Part shown: positions 37,976 through 47,272 of the stretch, piece after piece | Layout of the letters: every line of letters starts with the position of its first letter | Numbering within the stretch: the stretch's first letter is position 1 | Assembly: GCA_025936115.1 (NCBI GenBank) | Contig: JAICTZ010000014.1 | Coordinates: 1-64,000 of the forward strand | Direction: 5' to 3' | DNA: 64,000 bases | Source of the DNA: Polyangiaceae bacterium | GTDB taxonomy: Bacteria > Myxococcota_A > Polyangia > Polyangiales > Polyangiaceae | Notes under the pieces: generated by a model | The model's database searches: none | What the model was told of the DNA's origin: nothing | The model's input: the letters and a program-made list of their open reading frames with translations, nothing else | Translations under genes and position numbers: made by a program

Positions 37976-38562
37976 GGCCTCTCGTGAAAACGGCGCGCGT
38001 CGCCGGTCTATTCCGTGCTCGAGCGCCGTACGAGGTCTCACGCGGGGACGCCGGAGACGCATTCGCTCTCAACCTGAGGCATCTGCCGCGCCGTCCGTGC
38101 GTTCGGCGAGCGCCATGCGCGATAAAACTCGGTCGCGCTCGATAACCGCCGCTGGCACACGGGGTGCACTACGGGTGAGCGAGGTCGCCGCCGGCGCGTT
38201 TTCCCCCCCCGGCGCGCTGGCGGCGCCTCACTATCACTACTTCGCCAGTCTTTGGCAGGAGCAGATCTCGATCGGCGTGAGTGGCGACAGGCCACACGAG
38301 AAACCGGCGAGACCGGCGGACGCGCTCGGGTGAGTTCGCGAAAATCGCGAGTCGTTGGTGGGCCGCCCGCAGACGACGGCAGACAACGCGTGGCGGCCGG
38401 AGCGTACGGACGGACGGCCGTCCACCGGCCTCGCCGGTTTTTTCGTAGCTCGTCTCTACCCGCGCCGATCGTGATCTGGCCATTCAAGACTGACGAAGTA
38501 GTACTATTGCGTGCTTCGTGAGTGAACGGGACTCGTGAGTGCGTCGCCGACGAAAGCGGCGT
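37976..38562. other. Gap containing a MITE-like element
   Basis: The first about 255 nt upstream of the PilT-like gene hold no recognised gene; a C8 run occurs near 38203. The rest is the 275-bp element listed separately, followed by 56 nt before the SDR gene end. Confidence 0.5.
38232..38506 (+). mobile_element. MITE-like element, copy 1 (275 bp)
   Basis: It begins TATCACTACTTCGCCAGTCT and ends AAGACTGACGAAGTAGTACT followed by A, so the termini are inverted repeats of about 20 nt bounded by TA. The inverted similarity continues inward for about 75 nt per arm (GATCGGCG, ACCGGCGAG), so the whole can fold as a long hairpin. It carries no coding frame of its own. It is about 95% identical to the reverse complement of 43671-43947 (about 15 differences counted by eye). 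The TA boundaries suggest mobilisation by an IS630/Tc1-type transposase elsewhere in the genome. Confidence 0.8.
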
Positions 38563-39252
38563 TCAGCTGACCGTGACGCTCAGCGCGCTGCGCGAGCGAT
38601 AGAGCTCGAAGAAGCGAGCGGCGATAGTCGAGCTTTCGAGCGTGGCGCTGCCGTTGTCCCAGGGTGTTCCTTTGACGGTGCCGGCCACCGAGACTTCCCC
38701 GACGTAGACGCCTTCCGGCTGGAGCTTGGCGGAGAGCAGGCGCACGAGCTTGTGCTTCGCCGCGTTCGCGACGGCGAGTCCCATGGCGCTCCAGCTCACG
38801 GCCATCGCGTCGACGGCGGGATCCAAGACGCCGAGACTGCCGTTCGTGATCAAGACGGCCGGCTCTGGCTGCTTTTGCAGGTCGGGCAAGAAGGCGCGCA
38901 CGGCTTGTACGAGGCTCGTGACGGGCAGGTCGAAGAGCTGTCGGAGCTCGGCGGCGTCCGTCTTCAACAAATCTCCCGCGCCCATGGCGTACGCGTTCCA
39001 ATGCAGCACCGTGGCCGGGCCGAGTTGCTCCCGGACTCGGGCGGGGAGAGCATGAACGGCCTGGGGGTCGGACAGATCGGTGGCGAAAGCAGCCGCGCGA
39101 ATGCCCTTGGCCTCGAGCTCCTTGGTTCCGGCGCCGAGTCGGTCCGCGTTCCGTGCGACGAGCGCGACGCTGAAACCTTCTTGCCCGAATTTCTCGGCCA
39201 CGGCCTTGGAAATCCCGGTGCCGAAGCCGGCTACGACGATGGTTTTGGACAT
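38563..39252 (-). CDS. Short-chain dehydrogenase/reductase-like protein lacking the catalytic Tyr
   Basis: The protein has 229 residues. The Rossmann N-terminus is SDR-like: TIVVAGFGTGISKAVAEKF (glycine motif), ALVARNADRL and ATDLSDP. The Asn-rich strand reads VLHWNAYAMGAG, and the serine region is ITNGSLGVLDP. The expected YxxxK is missing: the corresponding helix reads MGLAVANAAKHKLVRLL, with Ala where Tyr should be. It may be a catalytically inert binder or use another residue. It lies just inside the left boundary of the MITE-bracketed segment. Confidence 0.8.
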   Translation of the reverse strand: MSKTIVVAGFGTGISKAVAEKFGQEGFSVALVARNADRLGAGTKELEAKGIRAAAFATDLSDPQAVHALPARVREQLGPATVLHWNAYAMGAGDLLKTDAAELRQLFDLPVTSLVQAVRAFLPDLQKQPEPAVLITNGSLGVLDPAVDAMAVSWSAMGLAVANAAKHKLVRLLSAKLQPEGVYVGEVSVAGTVKGTPWDNGSATLESSTIAARFFELYRSRSALSVTVS

Positions 39253-39435
39253 TCTCTCTGCCTAAGGGCGCCGGCGGCCGGTCGCAAGCAGCTCGAGTGA
39301 ACCGGTCGGCCGCTCCGCTGTGGCGAGATTGTCTGGGGGTTGCGACGCGAAGGTGCAGTGTGCGGGCTTGCAACTTGCGTCACCGATCGCAGGTATTCGA
39401 CTAAACCGTGGAACACTGGAAACGGTGAGGTCCTC

Positions 39436-39939
39436 ATGAACACACGCACTCTGGTTCTATCGCTCGCCGCGCTCGCCGTATCCGCGTGCGCCCAGTCCGG
39501 TATCGCGGTCGGTGATCTTCACAACGGCAATCAAGATCCCAAGCAGGTGAAATTTAGTTGGAAGGCCGATGCGCACTCGCCCGAGCGCGGCTCGATCTGG
39601 GGCGACCTGCCGGACGGCAAGCACTACACCGGCCGCTACTACCAGGTGATGGCGGACGTTCCGGAGCAAGTCTATTCGAGCGCGTGGGGCGGCGCCGAGC
39701 CTTACTGGCCCGACTGGCCGGTAACGAGCCCCGCCCCTGCCGACAAAGCGAACTGGAACACGTTTGCCGCGACGTACACGGGTCTCGCGATCGCCACGCT
39801 GACGGCAACCGGGGGACCTGTGATTCGCTGTCGCTTCAACGTGAACTCGCCGACGGCGGGGCTCGTGCGCGGTGGCAGCGGCGAGTGCAAGCTCTCCGAC
39901 GGCACGACGATCCAAAATGTCGTGCTCGGCGCGGACTGA
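39436..39939 (+). CDS. Hypothetical lipoprotein
   Basis: The protein has 167 residues. GAGG precedes the ATG at 39436 by about 6 nt. The signal peptide ends LAVSAC. The mature protein has GDLPDGKHYTGRYYQVM and a C-terminal ATLTATGGPVIRCRFNV, SGECKLSDGTTIQ pattern, a beta-sandwich-like composition also seen in other short secreted proteins. There is no family assignment. A hairpin 9 nt after the stop separates it from the convergent nuclease-helicase gene. Confidence 0.7.
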   Translation: MNTRTLVLSLAALAVSACAQSGIAVGDLHNGNQDPKQVKFSWKADAHSPERGSIWGDLPDGKHYTGRYYQVMADVPEQVYSSAWGGAEPYWPDWPVTSPAPADKANWNTFAATYTGLAIATLTATGGPVIRCRFNVNSPTAGLVRGGSGECKLSDGTTIQNVVLGAD

Positions 39940-39948
39940 GACCGGCGC

Positions 39949-39976
39949 GAGCGGCCACGCCTGCCCGAGGCCGCTC
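39949..39976. terminator. Hairpin between convergent genes
   Basis: GAGCGGCC - 12 nt - GGCCGCTC is a perfect 8-bp inverted repeat between the lipoprotein stop and the end of the nuclease-helicase gene. It could serve either strand; no T-tract is seen. Confidence 0.4.
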
Positions 39977-40045
39977 GAAAACGCGAAAGGCCGCCCCACG
40001 CCACGAGCGCGAAGCGGCCGAGTTCCGAGCGACTGAGCGGCGGTT

Positions 40046-43000
40046 TCACACCGGGCTCAGTCGTCCCGAGCCGGCGCGTTCAGCGAACTCGAGCGCGCGA
40101 CAGAGCGCGTTGACGAGCTCCATTTGTCGCGGCGTGCGACAGGCTACGGTCGCAAGCTCCGGACTCGCCACGACGACGGCCAGCGCTTGCGCGCGGGAGA
40201 CGGCGACGTTCAGGCGATTGCGGCTATACAAAAACTCGAGACCCCGCGGCGCCTCGGCCGCCGTCGAGGTCGCGAGCGAGTAGATGACGATGGGCGCCTC
40301 TTTGCCCTGGAACTTATCGACGGTGCCGACTCGAATGCCGTCCGGCACGGCTCGTTCGAGCGCCGCGACTTGCGCGTTGTAGGGCGCGACGACGAGCACG
40401 TCCTTCCGCTCGAGCGGGCGCCGCTCACCGTTCCGGCCCACGAACGAAGCGTGCTTCGAGGCGTTCGCCTCGAGCAGCCCGAGCTCGCCGAGCAGGCGCA
40501 CGACGGCGTCGACCTCCTCGGGCGACTGATTGGTGTTGCCACGATGCTCGACGGGCACGAAGCGAATGCCGGCGCCCTCGAAGGTGCCTCCGGCCTGCAC
40601 GGACTGCGCGTCGAGTCCGGGCAGGGACGTAAGGCGGCCGTCGTAAAAGGCTTCGGAGACGAACGCGCACAGCTCGGGATTCAAGCGGCGCGTCGTGGGG
40701 ATGAAGACGCCACGTTCGGGTGCGAGCGTGAGCGCGCCCTCGCCCAAGAAGTGACCGAGAGCCGACACCTCGGCGCCCGCCGGGTGCACGCCTTTTTGGG
40801 GTTGTTCGAGCTGCGCTGGATCGCCCACGAGAACGAGATTTCGGGCGGCGCGCGCGACGGCGACGGCGTTTGCCAGCGAAAATTGGCCCGCTTCGTCGAT
40901 CACGAGGCAATCGAGCGCCCCGGCGTAGGCCGCGCCCGACCAGAGCCACGCCGTGCCACCGACGACGTCGAGCTCACCGCGTGCGATACGCGCCGCGAGG
41001 TCCTTCGGCTTTGCTACGGTGAAAGCTCGCGGGGGCTCGCCGGGCGCGTCGTCGGCGTCCTCGTAGTGCAGCAAGCGCAAGCTCTCACCGCCGAGCTCGC
41101 GCACCTTCGCGAGCAGTCCCTTGCAGACCTCGTGGCTGTTCGCCGTCACGCCCACGCGCTTGCCCGAGCGAACGAGCTCGACGATGACGCGCGCCGCCTG
41201 GTGCGTCTTGCCGGACCCGGGTGGCCCCTGAATCGCGAGCACGTCGCCGTTCATCCCGAGCGCGAGCCGCGGCAGCGCCACGTCGATGGACTCGCCGGGC
41301 TTCACGAGCGGGGTGCCCGGCGCTTGACCGAGCTCGGGCGTGGCGCGCTGCAAGAGCCGAAAGACGGCGCGTTCGAGTGCGGCGCCGCTCGTGTCGGCTG
41401 CCAGCCGTTCACCGAGGCTCGCGAGGCTCTCTTCTTGCGCCTCGGCGTCGATCGGCTTGCCCGGGATCAGCGCGAGCGGGTGCGGCACGCTCGAGCCCTT
41501 CTTGCGCGCGAGGTCTATGTGAGCTTCGGCGAGCTCGACGACGGTGCCGCCGGGCTTGCCCGTGAGCGGATCGACCGGCGTCGGCGTGCGTCGGAGCGCG
41601 TGATCCTGCGGCGGAAAGCGGTAGCGATGCAGGAGTGACTGTTTGGCGGCGCCGACCTCGCCCGCGTATTCGAGGCCGCCGAGCGCGGCGCGGTCGCCCA
41701 GGTAATCGTCGGGCGCAAGCTCGAGCGTGCGAAAAAATTCCCACCAAGCTGCCTTCGACTCACGCCAGTGCCAATCGAGCAAATCGGCGAGCAGCCAGCG
41801 CGCTTCGGCCGTGGGCTCGCCCTCGGGGCGTTCGGCCAATCCGCTGCGGAGCCGGCGTGCGAGCGCGGCCGACGCTTCGTTGCGACTCGTGCGCTCGGGT
41901 TTGTCTACGGAGTCTTGCCAGGCGGGTCGCGCGAGGCCCCGTCGTTCACGCGCGGCAAGCTCGGGGCGCAGGCGTTCGAGCCAGTCGCGCAGGCGCCACG
42001 TCGAGTAACAATCGTCACGGTTGTAGCTTTCGATCTGCCGTTCGATGCGGTCCGGCTCGAGGGCGCTGTCGCGCGTTTCGAGCCAGAAGCCGTAGAGCTG
42101 TAGAGCGCGCGCCGCGCCGCGCAATTCGGTGCTTCGCTCGAAGCCGTGCAGGCGTTCGAGCTCCTTCAGGGTGTAGCCCTCGACCGAGGCGACGATGGCG
42201 TGCCGGACGATGGGATGGAGGTCGACCAAGACGTGCTCGCGGAGCAGTTGGTCGACCTCGGCTTCGCGCGTCTTGTGGCGGCAGGATAGCTTTTTGAGCG
42301 CGTCCGTTTCGCGATGCCCGAAATGGTAGACGTGCAGGCCGCGAAACTCCGCGCGACCGCGCACGATGCGATCGATCACGGCCTCGAAAGCAAGCTTTTC
42401 GTCGGCTTGGCTCCGCGCCCACGCGCCCACGTAGCGCGGCTCACCCGGTGCGTCGCGCGTCGTGAAGTCGTCGAGCAGCGGTTCGCCGAGCTCGAGCAAC
42501 CCGAACAGGTACTCGAGCCCGCCACCCTCGACGAAGCCGTCGCCTTCGAGATCGAAGAAGAGATCGCCGGGCGTCGGTTCGGGCAACGCTTCGAGCCCGA
42601 CGAGCTTCGGTTTGGTATCGGGCGGCAGCCGCAGCGGCTTGCGATCGGCGTCGCCGAGCAGGCGGTAGTGGGGCTTGCCGTCGGCGCGGGCACGCGCTTG
42701 GAGCTCCGCTTGTTCGCGCAACCGCGGTAAGGTGTCGACCCCGTCGACCGTGCCCTCGGCTGGGAGCTCCGCGAGTTTCGCGAGCGTCGAAATCCCCGCC
42801 TGCTCGAGCCGATCGCGCTGGCGTCGCGTGATGTTGGCAACGAGCGAGAGGTGATCGTCGCGTCGCCGCTGATCGTCGCAGCGTTTCCACCAGGGGCAGA
42901 CCGCGCAGTGCTCGACCGGCTCGGGATAGGTGGCGCCTTGTTCGGTCGCGGTCGTCACCGTCGTGCGCACGAACGCTTCGAACCTGCGCCGCACCATCCG

Positions 43001-43555
43001 GTAGTACGCGAGGTAGTCCGCGACGCGCAGCGCGACGGGCGTGCTTTCATGGCCAAAAACGAGGTGGAACGACTCAGGGGCAAAGTCTTGAATGGCGCTG
43101 AGCTCTTCGGTGTAGGCGCAGAGCTGCAGCAGGGCGGACCCCTTGGCTTCGCTTGCGAGTTTGGCGTCGACCACCTCGTAGTGGTGCGGCCAGCGCGTTT
43201 CGCGTCCCTCCTTCCGCTTGACGAGAAAGTCCGGACGCCCGAGCCAGTCACCCCGCACGAGCGTGCCTTGATAAATCACGTCCGCCCCGCGCTCCATGGC
43301 GGCGAGCGTGGCGCCGGCCGCTATGCTCGGATTACCCGGACTCGGGGGCACCTCGTGCACGTCGAGGTTCTGGGCCCTGTAGTGAGCGAGCACGGCTTTT
43401 TCGTGCGCGTCTCCTCGGCGCCGCAGGAGCTCGCGCTCGATCTGATTTTCGCCCGGCCGCTCGAGCGTTCCGGCGCGTGCCGCGCGATCGAGCACCGTGC
43501 GGTGATTGCACTCGAGAAAGTTCGCGAGCTCCGTCGGCGTCAGCGGCGCGGGCAT
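40046..43555 (-). CDS. TM0106-type RecB-like nuclease fused to RNase H-like domain and SF1 helicase
   Basis: The protein has 1169 residues. Residues 1-230 are a Cas4/RecB-like PDDEXK nuclease: Asp109 in GRPDF, Asp130-Ala-Lys132 in VVDAKLA, and four Cys (C16, C217, C220, C226) placed like a Fe-S cluster. A DEDD/RNase H-like domain follows (LFFDLEGDGF with D335 and E337, then SYNRDDCYSTW). The C-terminal Dna2/Upf1-like SF1 helicase has GPPGSGKT (777-784), LVIDEAGQ, LVGDPAQLEQP, TVDKFQGKE and RLNVAVSRAQ. Processing of DNA ends or foreign nucleic acid is inferred. The gene is bracketed by inverted MITE copies, with convergent or distant neighbours. Confidence 0.92.
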   Translation of the reverse strand: MPAPLTPTELANFLECNHRTVLDRAARAGTLERPGENQIERELLRRRGDAHEKAVLAHYRAQNLDVHEVPPSPGNPSIAAGATLAAMERGADVIYQGTLVRGDWLGRPDFLVKRKEGRETRWPHHYEVVDAKLASEAKGSALLQLCAYTEELSAIQDFAPESFHLVFGHESTPVALRVADYLAYYRMVRRRFEAFVRTTVTTATEQGATYPEPVEHCAVCPWWKRCDDQRRRDDHLSLVANITRRQRDRLEQAGISTLAKLAELPAEGTVDGVDTLPRLREQAELQARARADGKPHYRLLGDADRKPLRLPPDTKPKLVGLEALPEPTPGDLFFDLEGDGFVEGGGLEYLFGLLELGEPLLDDFTTRDAPGEPRYVGAWARSQADEKLAFEAVIDRIVRGRAEFRGLHVYHFGHRETDALKKLSCRHKTREAEVDQLLREHVLVDLHPIVRHAIVASVEGYTLKELERLHGFERSTELRGAARALQLYGFWLETRDSALEPDRIERQIESYNRDDCYSTWRLRDWLERLRPELAARERRGLARPAWQDSVDKPERTSRNEASAALARRLRSGLAERPEGEPTAEARWLLADLLDWHWRESKAAWWEFFRTLELAPDDYLGDRAALGGLEYAGEVGAAKQSLLHRYRFPPQDHALRRTPTPVDPLTGKPGGTVVELAEAHIDLARKKGSSVPHPLALIPGKPIDAEAQEESLASLGERLAADTSGAALERAVFRLLQRATPELGQAPGTPLVKPGESIDVALPRLALGMNGDVLAIQGPPGSGKTHQAARVIVELVRSGKRVGVTANSHEVCKGLLAKVRELGGESLRLLHYEDADDAPGEPPRAFTVAKPKDLAARIARGELDVVGGTAWLWSGAAYAGALDCLVIDEAGQFSLANAVAVARAARNLVLVGDPAQLEQPQKGVHPAGAEVSALGHFLGEGALTLAPERGVFIPTTRRLNPELCAFVSEAFYDGRLTSLPGLDAQSVQAGGTFEGAGIRFVPVEHRGNTNQSPEEVDAVVRLLGELGLLEANASKHASFVGRNGERRPLERKDVLVVAPYNAQVAALERAVPDGIRVGTVDKFQGKEAPIVIYSLATSTAAEAPRGLEFLYSRNRLNVAVSRAQALAVVVASPELATVACRTPRQMELVNALCRALEFAERAGSGRLSPV

Positions 43556-43670
43556 GAGCCAAGACCTAGCGCATTCACGGGGCGGAGACAGCGCGTAGCC
43601 AAGGCGTGTATGCTCGCGCCAGCCTGAAACGGCCGGACGGCAGGAACCGGTTCCAGACCCCGCCGTCTTC

Positions 43671-43947
43671 TAGTACTACTTCGCCAGTCTTGAATGGGCA
43701 GATCACGATCGGCGTGGGTGGAGACGAGCTACGAAGAAAAACCGGCGCGGCCGGTGGATGGCCGTCCGTCCGTACGCTCCAGCCGCCACGCGTTATCAGC
43801 CGTCGTCTGCGGGCGGCCCGCCAGCGACTCGCGATTTTCGCGAACTCACCCGAGCGCGTCCGCCGGTCTCGCCGGTTTCTCGTGTGGCCTGTCGCCACTC
43901 ACGCCGATCGAGATCTGCTCCTGCCAAAGACTGACGAAGTAGTGCTA
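43671..43947 (-). mobile_element. MITE-like element, copy 2 (277 bp), inverted relative to copy 1
   Basis: It starts TAGTACTACTTCGCCAGTCT and ends AAGACTGACGAAGTAGTGCT followed by A. It is the reverse complement of copy 1 with about 15 differences, including a 2-nt indel, and its longest identical stretch exceeds 90 nt. It lies between the nuclease-helicase start (115 nt away) and the GH3 gene (start about 57 nt away), so it forms part of both upstream regions. Confidence 0.8.
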
Positions 43948-44003
43948 ACAGGGTGCGCGCACGCCTGAGCCGCGTGGCTGAGGTAAGAGGAGCAGTGACG
44001 AGC

Positions 44004-46346
44004 GTGAACGAGCGACGAGCGATGCGAGCGATGCAGGCGAACCCTTGGCTACTCTTTGCGGTGACCGCGGTATGTGGCGTGACCGCTGCCTGCACTCGGA
44101 CGCCCCCGGCTGCGGTACGCGCGGCGCCCTGCGGTACCGCGTCAGCGCCCGCGTCGGCGTCGGCATCGGCGCCGGCATCGGCGTCCGCGGCTTGGATGGA
44201 TCGCAGCGCGTCTCCCGACGAACGCGCAGCGCGTCTCGTGAGCGCCATGACGACCGACGAGAAGCTCACCGTCCTCACCGGCTACTTCGGCACGCAGGCC
44301 CCGACGAACGACTACGTTTTTCCGGAAGCTCGCTTGCAGTCCGCCGGTCCCGTGCGCGGCGTGCCGAGGCTCGGTCTCACGCCGCAGTGGCAATCGGACG
44401 CCGGCTCCGGCGTCGCGACACAAGGTGAGCCTCCGGCGGCGCTCCAGCGGACGCTGCTGCCGTCCGGCATCCTCACCGCGTCGAGCTGGGACCCGGCCGT
44501 TGCGGAGCGGAGCGGCAGCATGCTCGGCAGCGAGGCGCGCGCGTCGGGCTTCAACGTCATGCTCGCCGGCGGCGTCAATCTCATGCGCGAGCCGGGGAAT
44601 GGGCGCAATTTCGAATACGGCGGCGAGGACCCGCTCCTCGCGGGCACGATGGTCGGCGCGTTCGTGCGCGGCATCCAGTCGAATCACATCGTCGCGACCG
44701 TGAAGCACTTCGCGCTCAACGATCAGGAGACGGCACGCCGCTCGATCAACGTGCTCATCGACGAAGGGGCGGCGCGCCTGTCCGACCTCTTGGCGTTCCA
44801 GATCGCCATCGAGCAGGGCGATCCGGGTTCGGTGATGTGCAGCTACAACCTGATCAACGGCGTGCACGCCTGCCAGAACGACTGGCTCTTGAACCACGTG
44901 CTCAAAGCGCAATGGGGCTTTCCGGGCTACGTCATGAGCGACTGGGGCGCCCAGCACGACACCGTGCTCGACGCCAATCACGGCTTGGATCAAGAGACCG
45001 GCGTCCTCAAACGCGGCGAGTACCAATGGCTCGACAAGCTCGCTGCCGCCGTCAAGCGCGGCGCCGTGAGCCCCGCGCGTCTCGACGACATGGTCCGGCG
45101 CGTCGTGCGCACCCTGATCGCCAAAGGTGCCGTCGATGAGCCGGTGAGCCCCGCGCCCATCGACTTTGCCGCCCACGCCAAGCTCTCGCAGGCAGCAGCG
45201 GAGGAGGGCATCGTCCTCCTCAAAAATAACGGAATTTTGCCGCTGCCGCGCGCAAAAACGTCGATCGTCGTCATCGGGGGCCACGCCGATCGCGGCGTGC
45301 TCTCGGGCGGTGGCTCCGCGCAGGTGTACGCACCCGGCGGCAATGCCGTACGCGGCGTCGGTCCGCAACATTGGCCCGGCCCGGAAGTGTACGCGCCGTC
45401 CTCGCCGCTCGCGGCGCTGCGGGCGGAGCTGCCCGACGCCGTGATCAACTGGTACGACGGCGCCGATCGCACGGCGGCGGCCACGGCAGCCGCGCACGCG
45501 GACGTGGCGCTCGTGTTCGCGACGCAATGGACCGCGGAGTCACTCGATTTCCCGCTGACGTTACCGAACGAACAGGACGCCCTGATCGACGCCGTCGCCC
45601 ACGCGAGTCGTCACACGGTCGTGATCCTCGAAACCGGCGGGCCCGTGCTCATGCCGTGGCTCGAGCGCGTCGCGGGTGTCGTGGAGGCTTGGTACCCGGG
45701 CAGCGCCGGAGGCCCGGCGATCGCACGCGTCTTGAGCGGCGCCGTGAATCCTTCGGGGCACTTGCCGGTGAGCTTTCCGCGAGCGCAGGGCGAGCTGCCA
45801 CGCTCGAGCATCGCAGGCAAAGGCGCAGCGGAGGACTACGTCGTCGACGTGCGCTACGACGAAGGCGCGGCGGTCGGCTATCGCTGGTACGACAAGAACC
45901 ACCGCGAACCACTGTTCCCCTTCGGTCATGGCCTGAGCTACACTTCCTTCGCGCGCGAGGCGCTCGCCGCTCGCCTCGAGCAGGGCGAAGTGCGGGTGAG
46001 CTTTCGCGTCCGCAACACGGGCAAAGTGCCCGGCAAGGACGTGGCGCTCGTGTTCGTTGCGCCCGTGGCCGGCGGCTGGGAGAGCCCGAAGCATCTGGCC
46101 GGCTTTGCCAAAACCGAGCTCTTGGCCGGCGCGCGCCGCGACGTCACCGTGACGCTCGCGCCACGGCTCTTCGCAACGTGGGATCCGTCGCGCGAAGAGT
46201 TCCGCCTAGCGGCCGGCCAATACCGCGTGACGCTCGCCGGCTCCGCGCGCGACGCAGGTTCGAGCGTCGTGATTTCGCTTCCCGAACGGCGCTTGCCGGC
46301 GGGCGCGGGCGTGGCCGCTCCCGGCGCTCCCGCGACGGCAAAGTGA
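44004..46346 (+). CDS. Glycoside hydrolase family 3 lipoprotein (beta-glucosidase-like)
   Basis: The protein has about 780 residues. A signal with lipobox TAAC is followed by an (Ala-Ser/Pro) repeat linker encoded by gcgtcg/gcatcg units. The GH3 N-domain has ARASGFNVMLAGGVNLMREP, ATVKHFALNDQE and the nucleophile Asp in GYVMSDWGA. The C-domain has LLKNNGILPLP, and a fibronectin III-like end follows LFPFGHGLSYTSF. It hydrolyses beta-linked glycosides at the cell surface. Starts at 44004 (GTG, AGAGGAG 11 nt upstream), 44022 and 44031 are all possible. Confidence 0.92.
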   Translation: MNERRAMRAMQANPWLLFAVTAVCGVTAACTRTPPAAVRAAPCGTASAPASASASAPASASAAWMDRSASPDERAARLVSAMTTDEKLTVLTGYFGTQAPTNDYVFPEARLQSAGPVRGVPRLGLTPQWQSDAGSGVATQGEPPAALQRTLLPSGILTASSWDPAVAERSGSMLGSEARASGFNVMLAGGVNLMREPGNGRNFEYGGEDPLLAGTMVGAFVRGIQSNHIVATVKHFALNDQETARRSINVLIDEGAARLSDLLAFQIAIEQGDPGSVMCSYNLINGVHACQNDWLLNHVLKAQWGFPGYVMSDWGAQHDTVLDANHGLDQETGVLKRGEYQWLDKLAAAVKRGAVSPARLDDMVRRVVRTLIAKGAVDEPVSPAPIDFAAHAKLSQAAAEEGIVLLKNNGILPLPRAKTSIVVIGGHADRGVLSGGGSAQVYAPGGNAVRGVGPQHWPGPEVYAPSSPLAALRAELPDAVINWYDGADRTAAATAAAHADVALVFATQWTAESLDFPLTLPNEQDALIDAVAHASRHTVVILETGGPVLMPWLERVAGVVEAWYPGSAGGPAIARVLSGAVNPSGHLPVSFPRAQGELPRSSIAGKGAAEDYVVDVRYDEGAAVGYRWYDKNHREPLFPFGHGLSYTSFAREALAARLEQGEVRVSFRVRNTGKVPGKDVALVFVAPVAGGWESPKHLAGFAKTELLAGARRDVTVTLAPRLFATWDPSREEFRLAAGQYRVTLAGSARDAGSSVVISLPERRLPAGAGVAAPGAPATAK

Positions 46347-46375
46347 AGCTCGCGCTCGTCGAGTAATGTAGCCCC

Positions 46376-47272
46376 GTGGATCTCCGACGCGACGCTCTGC
46401 TCTGCGGCGTGGCCGCGCTTGCCGGCGCGGTCAACTCCGTCGCGGGCGGGGGCACGTTGCTCTCGTTTCCGGCAGCGATGGCGTGGGGCCTGCCGTCGAC
46501 GGTCGCAAACGCCACGAACGCGGTCGCGATGATGCCCGGCTCTCTTGCGTCCGCTTGGGCCTATCGGCGCGAGGTTCGCGCGAGCGCGCGCCTGTTGCGC
46601 GTGCTCGCGTTGCCGGCGCTCGCCGGAGGCGTCACCGGGGCGGTGTTGCTCCACGCGACGCCCGTGCGGGTCTTCGACGCGGTGATCCCGTGGCTCGTGC
46701 TCGGGGCCACGCTCGTGATTCTATTCCAGCGTCGTGTCAGCACGGCGAGCGCCGCGCCGGACCGCGAGAAGCTGCGAAGGCGCATGCTGTGGGCCGTGGC
46801 CTGTCAATTCGCGGTCGGGGTCTACGGCGGGTTCTTCGGCGCGGCGATGGGCATCGTGACGCTCGCCTTCCTGGCGCTCGTGATGGCGGAGGACATTCAG
46901 CACAAAAATGCCGTCAAGAACCTGCTCGCCGTGCTCATCAACGGCGTAGCTTCGCTCTATTTCGCGTGGGCGGGGCTCGTCGACGCGCGGGCGGCGCTGA
47001 TCATGACGTTCGGGGCGGTGGCTGGAGGATACCTGGGCGGCCGCGCGGCGCGCCGAACGCCCGCGCGCGTCGTCCGCGGACTCGTGGTGTCGATTGGTCT
47101 CGCGCTCACGGCGCTGCTCGCTTATCGCGCCTGGCGCGCGGCAGACCCTCTTCGTGCGTCAGATCATCGCGGTCAAGCTGTCCCTGCCCGGCGAGATCAA
47201 GCTGGCATTTTGGCGCTTATCCCTAGTTCGGTAGCCGGAGCTCGGGGCGCTCCGCAGCAGCCTCCTCGGTAG
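46376..47272 (+). CDS. TauE/SafE (TSUP) family membrane permease
   Basis: The protein has 298 residues with about eight helices. The two family half-repeats are visible: AGAVNSVAGGGTLLSFPA with ALPSTVANATNAVA-like context, and GVYGGFFGAAMGIVTLAFL with DIQHKNAVKNLLAVLING. TSUP proteins export or import small organosulfur and organic anions; the substrate is unknown. The GTG start has no good ribosome site. The last about 40 residues lose hydrophobic pattern and run 50 nt into the end of the convergent patatin gene. Confidence 0.88.
   Translation: MDLRRDALLCGVAALAGAVNSVAGGGTLLSFPAAMAWGLPSTVANATNAVAMMPGSLASAWAYRREVRASARLLRVLALPALAGGVTGAVLLHATPVRVFDAVIPWLVLGATLVILFQRRVSTASAAPDREKLRRRMLWAVACQFAVGVYGGFFGAAMGIVTLAFLALVMAEDIQHKNAVKNLLAVLINGVASLYFAWAGLVDARAALIMTFGAVAGGYLGGRAARRTPARVVRGLVVSIGLALTALLAYRAWRAADPLRASDHRGQAVPARRDQAGILALIPSSVAGARGAPQQPPR

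Noticed and set aside
40124..41638. Plus-strand frame of 504 residues
   Set aside because: Antisense to the helicase domain of the nuclease-helicase gene, which has all canonical motifs.
44130..44200. Tandem gcgtcg/gcatcg repeats, possible CRISPR or minisatellite
   Set aside because: They encode the Ala-Ser/Pro linker of the GH3 lipoprotein; units are too short and have no spacers.
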